A DNA stretch of 10,360 nucleotides from Pseudoluteimonas sp044226035 (lineage in GTDB: Bacteria > Pseudomonadota > Gammaproteobacteria > Xanthomonadales > Xanthomonadaceae), in NCBI GenBank assembly GCA_044226035.1, contig JBGAHT010000071.1, positions 1 to 10,360 on the forward strand. Reading direction: 5' to 3'. This document shows, piece after piece, positions 8,089 to 10,360 of this stretch. The first letter of the stretch is position 1, and each line of letters starts with the position of its first letter. A model generated the notes under the pieces. The model was not told where the DNA came from. It saw only the letters and a list, made by a program, of their open reading frames with translations, and made no database searches. Both the position numbers and the translations under genes were made by a program.

Positions 8089-8648
8089 GCGCGCGCCTCG
8101 ACGCCGCGGCCGCCGCGGGAACGCTGCGCGAGGGCGGCATCGTCGCCTATCCCACCGAAGCGGTGTGGGGCCTGGGCTGCGACCCGCGCGACGAGGCGGC
8201 GACGCTGCGCCTGCTCGCGCTCAAGCAGCGCGAGGTCGACAAGGGCCTGATCCTGATCGCCGCGGACGAAGCGCAACTCGCGCCGTTCGTCGATTTCGGC
8301 GCACTCGACGAATCGCAGCGCGCGACGCTGCGCGCGACATGGCCCGGACCCAACACCTGGATCGTGCCGGCCTCGCCCGCCGCGCCGCGCTGGATCACCG
8401 GCGCGCACGACGGCATCGCCGTGCGCGTCACCGCGCATCCGGGCGTGATCGCGCTGTGCGCGGCCTTCGGCGGCGCCATCGTCTCGACCAGCGCCAACCG
8501 CGCCGGCATGCCCGCCGCAGGCGCGTTCGCCGCGCTCGATCCGGCCGTCGTCGCCGGCGTCGATGGCGTGCTGGAAGGCGAGACCGGCGGACTCGAACGC
8601 CCCAGCGCGATCCGCGACGCCCGCACCGGCGCGGTGCTGCGGGTCTGA
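8085..8648 (+). CDS. tsaC: L-threonylcarbamoyladenylate synthase, short TsaC/YrdC type
   Basis: A 187-residue enzyme that makes threonylcarbamoyl-AMP from threonine, bicarbonate and ATP, the first step of t6A37 modification of ANN-decoding tRNAs. Seen: GGIVAYPTEAVWGLGCDP (17-34) with the PTE-t-YGLG-like nucleotide-binding start, the KxR motif Lys47-Gln-Arg49, and STSANRAG at 134-141. The length matches E. coli TsaC (about 190) and lacks the extra C-terminal domain of long Sua5. The start is GTG within GTGA at 8085-8088, sharing 4 bp with the ohr stop, which implies translational coupling to ohr. The K-x-R motif is followed by VDKGLILIA, where many homologues have a nearby Pro; function should be retained. 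In E. coli tsaC also follows dprA-smg (then yrdD), so synteny supports the call. The usual next gene aroE is not here. Confidence 0.95.
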   Translation: MSARLDAAAAAGTLREGGIVAYPTEAVWGLGCDPRDEAATLRLLALKQREVDKGLILIAADEAQLAPFVDFGALDESQRATLRATWPGPNTWIVPASPAAPRWITGAHDGIAVRVTAHPGVIALCAAFGGAIVSTSANRAGMPAAGAFAALDPAVVAGVDGVLEGETGGLERPSAIRDARTGAVLRV

Positions 8649-8694
8649 ATCCTCGGCAAATCCCGCCGCTTCCGCCGCTTGCCTTCGCCGCGCG

Positions 8695-8713
8695 TGCGCG
8701 CAAGATGCGCGCA
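8695..8713 (+). promoter_or_regulatory. palindrome overlapping the start of the first DUF4124 gene
   Basis: Two copies of the self-complementary octamer TGCGCGCA (8695-8702 and 8706-8713), three bases apart, form an 8-bp stem whose last base is the A of the proposed ATG at 8713. Folded, it would bury the region normally used by the ribosome. No Shine-Dalgarno is visible before this ATG or before the alternative ATG at 8722. It could lower translation or be a chance feature of GC-rich sequence. Confidence 0.4.
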
Positions 8714-9405
8714 TGGGTCGCATGTCGCCGGGTTCCTGCGTCTTCCTCGCGTTCGCCATCGCGGCGCTGCACGCGCCTCCGTCGCGCGCGGAAGACGTGA
8801 CCATCTACCGCTGCACCGACGCGCGCGGCAACACCACCTTGCGCGACACGCCCTGCGCCAAGGGCCAGCAGCAGGAAACGCGCAACATGCTGCGCCCGAA
8901 GGACGCGCCGAAACCGGTGATCGAACCCGCGCCGGTCGCGCTGCCGCAGCCCGCGCCGCCGCCGCGCACCATCGTGCTCGCCCCGCCGCAGCCGATGTAC
9001 GAATGCCGCATGCCCGACGGCGGCACCTACACCAGCGATTCGCCGGAAGGGAACCCGCGCTGGGTGCCGCTGTGGACGCTCGGCTACCCGGTCGTGGCCG
9101 ACGGCTACTACCGCCCGGGCGGAACGCGCATCGTTCGCCACGCCGACGGCACCGTCGACCTGGACGTGCGCGGTGGAGGCTACGTGCAGGGCCCGGTGCC
9201 GACTTACGCCGGCTACGGCGGCGGCACCTGGGTGCGCGACGAATGCCACATGCTGCCGCCGTCGGAAACCTGCGCGCGCCTGCGCGATCGCCGCGAGGAG
9301 ATCGGCAAGCGCTTCTTCAACGCGCAGCCGACCGAACGCGAGCAATTGAACCGCGAGCAACGCGGCATCGACGCGCGCCTCGACAACGACTGCGGCGGGC
9401 ATTGA
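8713..9405 (+). CDS. secreted DUF4124 domain protein, copy 1
   Basis: A 230-residue exported protein of unknown function. A signal peptide spans residues 1-26, with a hydrophobic core CVFLAFAIAAL and an SRA site before Glu27. DUF4124 follows at about 28-57: IYRCTDARGNTTLRDTPC, then KGQQQETR, with Cys34 and Cys48 likely paired. A Pro-rich linker runs from about 64 to 94. A second segment starts MYECRMPDGGTYTSDSP, and a Gly/Tyr-rich stretch (120-175) precedes a charged, probably helical C-terminus with Cys178, Cys187 and Cys227, ending NDCGGH. An even cysteine count (six after the signal peptide) fits periplasmic disulfides. The start could also be the ATG at 8722, three codons later. It lies 64 bp after tsaC, and its stop overlaps the start of its paralogue by one base. 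Confidence 0.85.
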   Translation: MGRMSPGSCVFLAFAIAALHAPPSRAEDVTIYRCTDARGNTTLRDTPCAKGQQQETRNMLRPKDAPKPVIEPAPVALPQPAPPPRTIVLAPPQPMYECRMPDGGTYTSDSPEGNPRWVPLWTLGYPVVADGYYRPGGTRIVRHADGTVDLDVRGGGYVQGPVPTYAGYGGGTWVRDECHMLPPSETCARLRDRREEIGKRFFNAQPTEREQLNREQRGIDARLDNDCGGH

Positions 9406-10058
9406 TGCGCAGCGCCTTCTCCGCCACCTGCGCATTGCTGCTGCTCGCCGCCAGTGCGATGCCGGCGCGCGCCGCGGTGGTGATCTACCGCTGCACCGAC
9501 GCCAGCGGCGCGGTCACGGTGCAGAACGACACACCCTGCCCCAAGGGCAGCAAGCAGACGCGACGCGTGCTCGACACGCCGCCGCCACCGGCGGCGACAC
9601 CGGCCTACGTCGAGGCGCCGGCCATCGTCCCGGATCCGGCAATGGCGCCGCCGCTCGCGCCGGAACCGCGACCGATGCCTCCCGCGCCTGCGCCCGATCC
9701 CGCCAGCGCGCGTGCGCAACCCGATGGCGAACGCCTGCCGCCACCGCCGCTGTTCGAATGCACCACCTACGACAACGACCATTACCTCAGCGACGACGGC
9801 ACGCCTTCCGAACGCTGCGCGCCGCTGGAGGTGACCGGCATCGGCGACGGTTCCGCACCCGGCGTGGGCGCCGCCTGCCAGAAACAGGTCGATACCTGCC
9901 AGCGCGTGCCCGACGGCGCCGCCTGCGATGCGTGGAAGCGCCGCGAACGCGAGGCGCGCGCGAGCCTGATGTTCGGCAAGGCCGAGGACAAGGACAAGAA
10001 CCAGGCCGAATACGAACGCGTGCAGCGCATCGTGACCGAGAGCACGTGCGGCGGATGA
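9405..10058 (+). CDS. secreted DUF4124 domain protein, copy 2 (paralogue of copy 1)
   Basis: A 217-residue exported protein of unknown function. The signal peptide is residues 1-23 (CALLLLAASAMPARA, cleaved before Ala24). DUF4124 at about 25-54 reads IYRCTDASGAVTVQNDTPC, then PKGSKQTRR, closely parallel to the upstream copy. A Pro/Ala-rich linker of about 55 residues follows, then FECTTYDNDHYLSDDGTP, matching the YEC segment of copy 1. The C-terminus has Cys158, Cys165 and Cys174, a charged helical part (AWKRREREARASLMF through KDKNQAEYERVQRIV) and TESTCGG. It lacks the Gly/Tyr-rich middle of copy 1. The start overlaps the copy 1 stop as TGATG, so coupled translation is likely. The two genes look like a tandem duplication that has diverged mostly in the linker and middle. 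A hairpin follows the stop. Confidence 0.87.
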   Translation: MRSAFSATCALLLLAASAMPARAAVVIYRCTDASGAVTVQNDTPCPKGSKQTRRVLDTPPPPAATPAYVEAPAIVPDPAMAPPLAPEPRPMPPAPAPDPASARAQPDGERLPPPPLFECTTYDNDHYLSDDGTPSERCAPLEVTGIGDGSAPGVGAACQKQVDTCQRVPDGAACDAWKRREREARASLMFGKAEDKDKNQAEYERVQRIVTESTCGG

Positions 10059-10070
10059 GCGCGATGCCTT

Positions 10071-10093
10071 CCCTCTCCCCTTGAGGGAGAGGG
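10071..10093 (+). terminator. hairpin after the DUF4124 pair
   Basis: A perfect 9-bp stem CCCTCTCCC/GGGAGAGGG with loop CTTGA starts 12 bases after the stop codon of the second DUF4124 gene. It is followed by TGCCCGACTG, not a T-run. CCCTCTCCC...GGGAGAGGG palindromes recur between genes in xanthomonads, so it may be a dispersed repeat that also ends the transcript. Confidence 0.45.
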
Positions 10094-10102
10094 TGCCCGA
10101 CT

Positions 10103-10122
10103 GCGGGCGCAGGAGCGCCCGC
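10103..10122. repeat. 8-bp perfect hairpin GCGGGCGC/GCGCCCGC
   Basis: Stem bases 10103-10110 pair exactly with 10115-10122 around an AGGA loop. It stands ten bases after the CCCTCTCCC hairpin and is probably part of the same compound intergenic repeat. No T-run follows on either strand. Confidence 0.5.
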
Positions 10123-10233
10123 GAACAGCAAAGCTGGCCCGAAGGGCGAGCGCCACGGACGGCGCGAGTAACGGCGGGAGAGGGGCGAACCGCGATTGCT
10201 TTTCATCGCAGGCCCATCGCGGCTGGCGCTTTT

Positions 10234-10251
10234 AACAGCCGAATGGCTGTT
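10234..10251. repeat. hairpin AACAGCC-GAAT-GGCTGTT
   Basis: A perfect 7-bp stem with a GAAT loop. A related sequence, AACAGCC-GAA-GGCTG, occurs at 180-194 in the def-fmt spacer, so this is a short motif shared by two distant intergenic regions of the window. On the plus strand it is preceded by CTTTT and followed by CAACCCGCTCCCAC, giving no convincing terminator. Confidence 0.5.
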
Positions 10252-10288
10252 CAACCCGCTCCCACAAAAGCCGCGCCGCCGTAATCGC

Positions 10289-10346
10289 TCCTGTAGAGCC
10301 GAGCTTGCTCGGCTCATCGGTCGCGACTTCCGTCGCTCCTACAGGA
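10289..10346. repeat. compound GTAG-type REP element (BIME-like)
   Basis: The outer arms TCCTGTAG (10289-10296) and CTACAGGA (10339-10346) are exact inverted repeats. Inside are two different stem-loops: GAGCCGAG-CTTG-CTCGGCTC (10296-10315) and GCGAC-TTCC-GTCGC (10323-10336). Each carries a GTAG tetranucleotide at its outer foot, on opposite strands (GTAGAGCCGAGC on plus, GTAGGAGCGACG on minus). This is the plan of REP elements of the Stenotrophomonas SMAG/GTAG class, arranged head-outward as a bacterial interspersed mosaic element. Such elements are mobilised in trans by RAYT (Y1 tyrosine) transposases; none is encoded in the window. Confidence 0.8.
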
Positions 10347-10360
10347 ACATCAAAACCCGT

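Larger units (their letters stand above)
10059..10360. other. gene-free, repeat-rich intergenic region
   Basis: These 302 bases hold no convincing gene; short open frames here are Arg/Gly/Ala-rich and cross repeats. Contents in order: a 9-bp hairpin (10071-10093), an 8-bp hairpin (10103-10122), a GCCC-GAA-GGGC mini-hairpin (10137-10147), another GGGAGAGGG (10177-10185) that could pair with 10071-10079, GCGAT/ATCGC around a T-rich loop (10192-10209), AACAGCC/GGCTGTT (10234-10251) and a compound REP-type palindrome (10289-10346). The density of palindromes suggests an accumulation of small repeats between transcription units. Confidence 0.65.

Noticed and set aside
10081..10284. A 67-codon open frame in the terminal repeat region
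   Set aside because: It runs through several hairpins, has no recognisable motif and has atypical composition; treated as chance.
10059..10360. CRISPR array or integron attachment site
   Set aside because: The hairpins differ from each other and there are no equal-length repeats with unique spacers or attC-type R/L boxes.

Overview
The window is GC-rich chromosomal DNA whose genes, order and repeat families fit a gammaproteobacterium of the Xanthomonadaceae/Lysobacteraceae (Lysobacter, Luteimonas or Stenotrophomonas-like). The genus is an inference from protein character, high-GC codon use and GTAG-headed REP-type palindromes. No database search was possible.

Left part (1-2100): peptide deformylase (def) runs leftward into methionyl-tRNA formyltransferase (fmt, cut by the window edge). 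A 129-bp spacer between them is filled with degenerate heptamer repeats. Divergent from def is a secreted LysM protein that matches TsaP, the peptidoglycan-binding partner of the type IV pilus secretin, and it ends in a strong hairpin terminator.

Middle part (2100-8650, all rightward): dprA, smg, a four-helix membrane protein fusing an RDD domain to a type IV pilin-like domain, topA, ohr and tsaC. The frame is the conserved proteobacterial block def-fmt / dprA-smg-topA(yrdD)-tsaC. In E. coli the small zinc-ribbon protein YrdD sits where full-length TopA sits here. The RDD-pilin fusion and ohr are the additions. ohr and tsaC overlap by 4 bp (GTGA), so they are probably translationally coupled.

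Right part (8650-10360): two adjacent secreted DUF4124 paralogues whose reading frames overlap by one base, then about 300 bp without a gene. That stretch holds several perfect hairpins and ends in a compound palindrome of two inward-pointing stem-loops with outward GTAG heads.

Functionally, most genes serve general processes: N-terminal formylation and deformylation (fmt, def), incoming-DNA handling (dprA), DNA supercoiling (topA), t6A tRNA modification (tsaC) and organic peroxide detoxification (ohr). The most unusual object is the RDD-pilin fusion. It lies in the same neighbourhood as tsaP and dprA, both tied to type IV pili or DNA uptake. I see no phage, IS transposase, CRISPR array, tRNA or rRNA.
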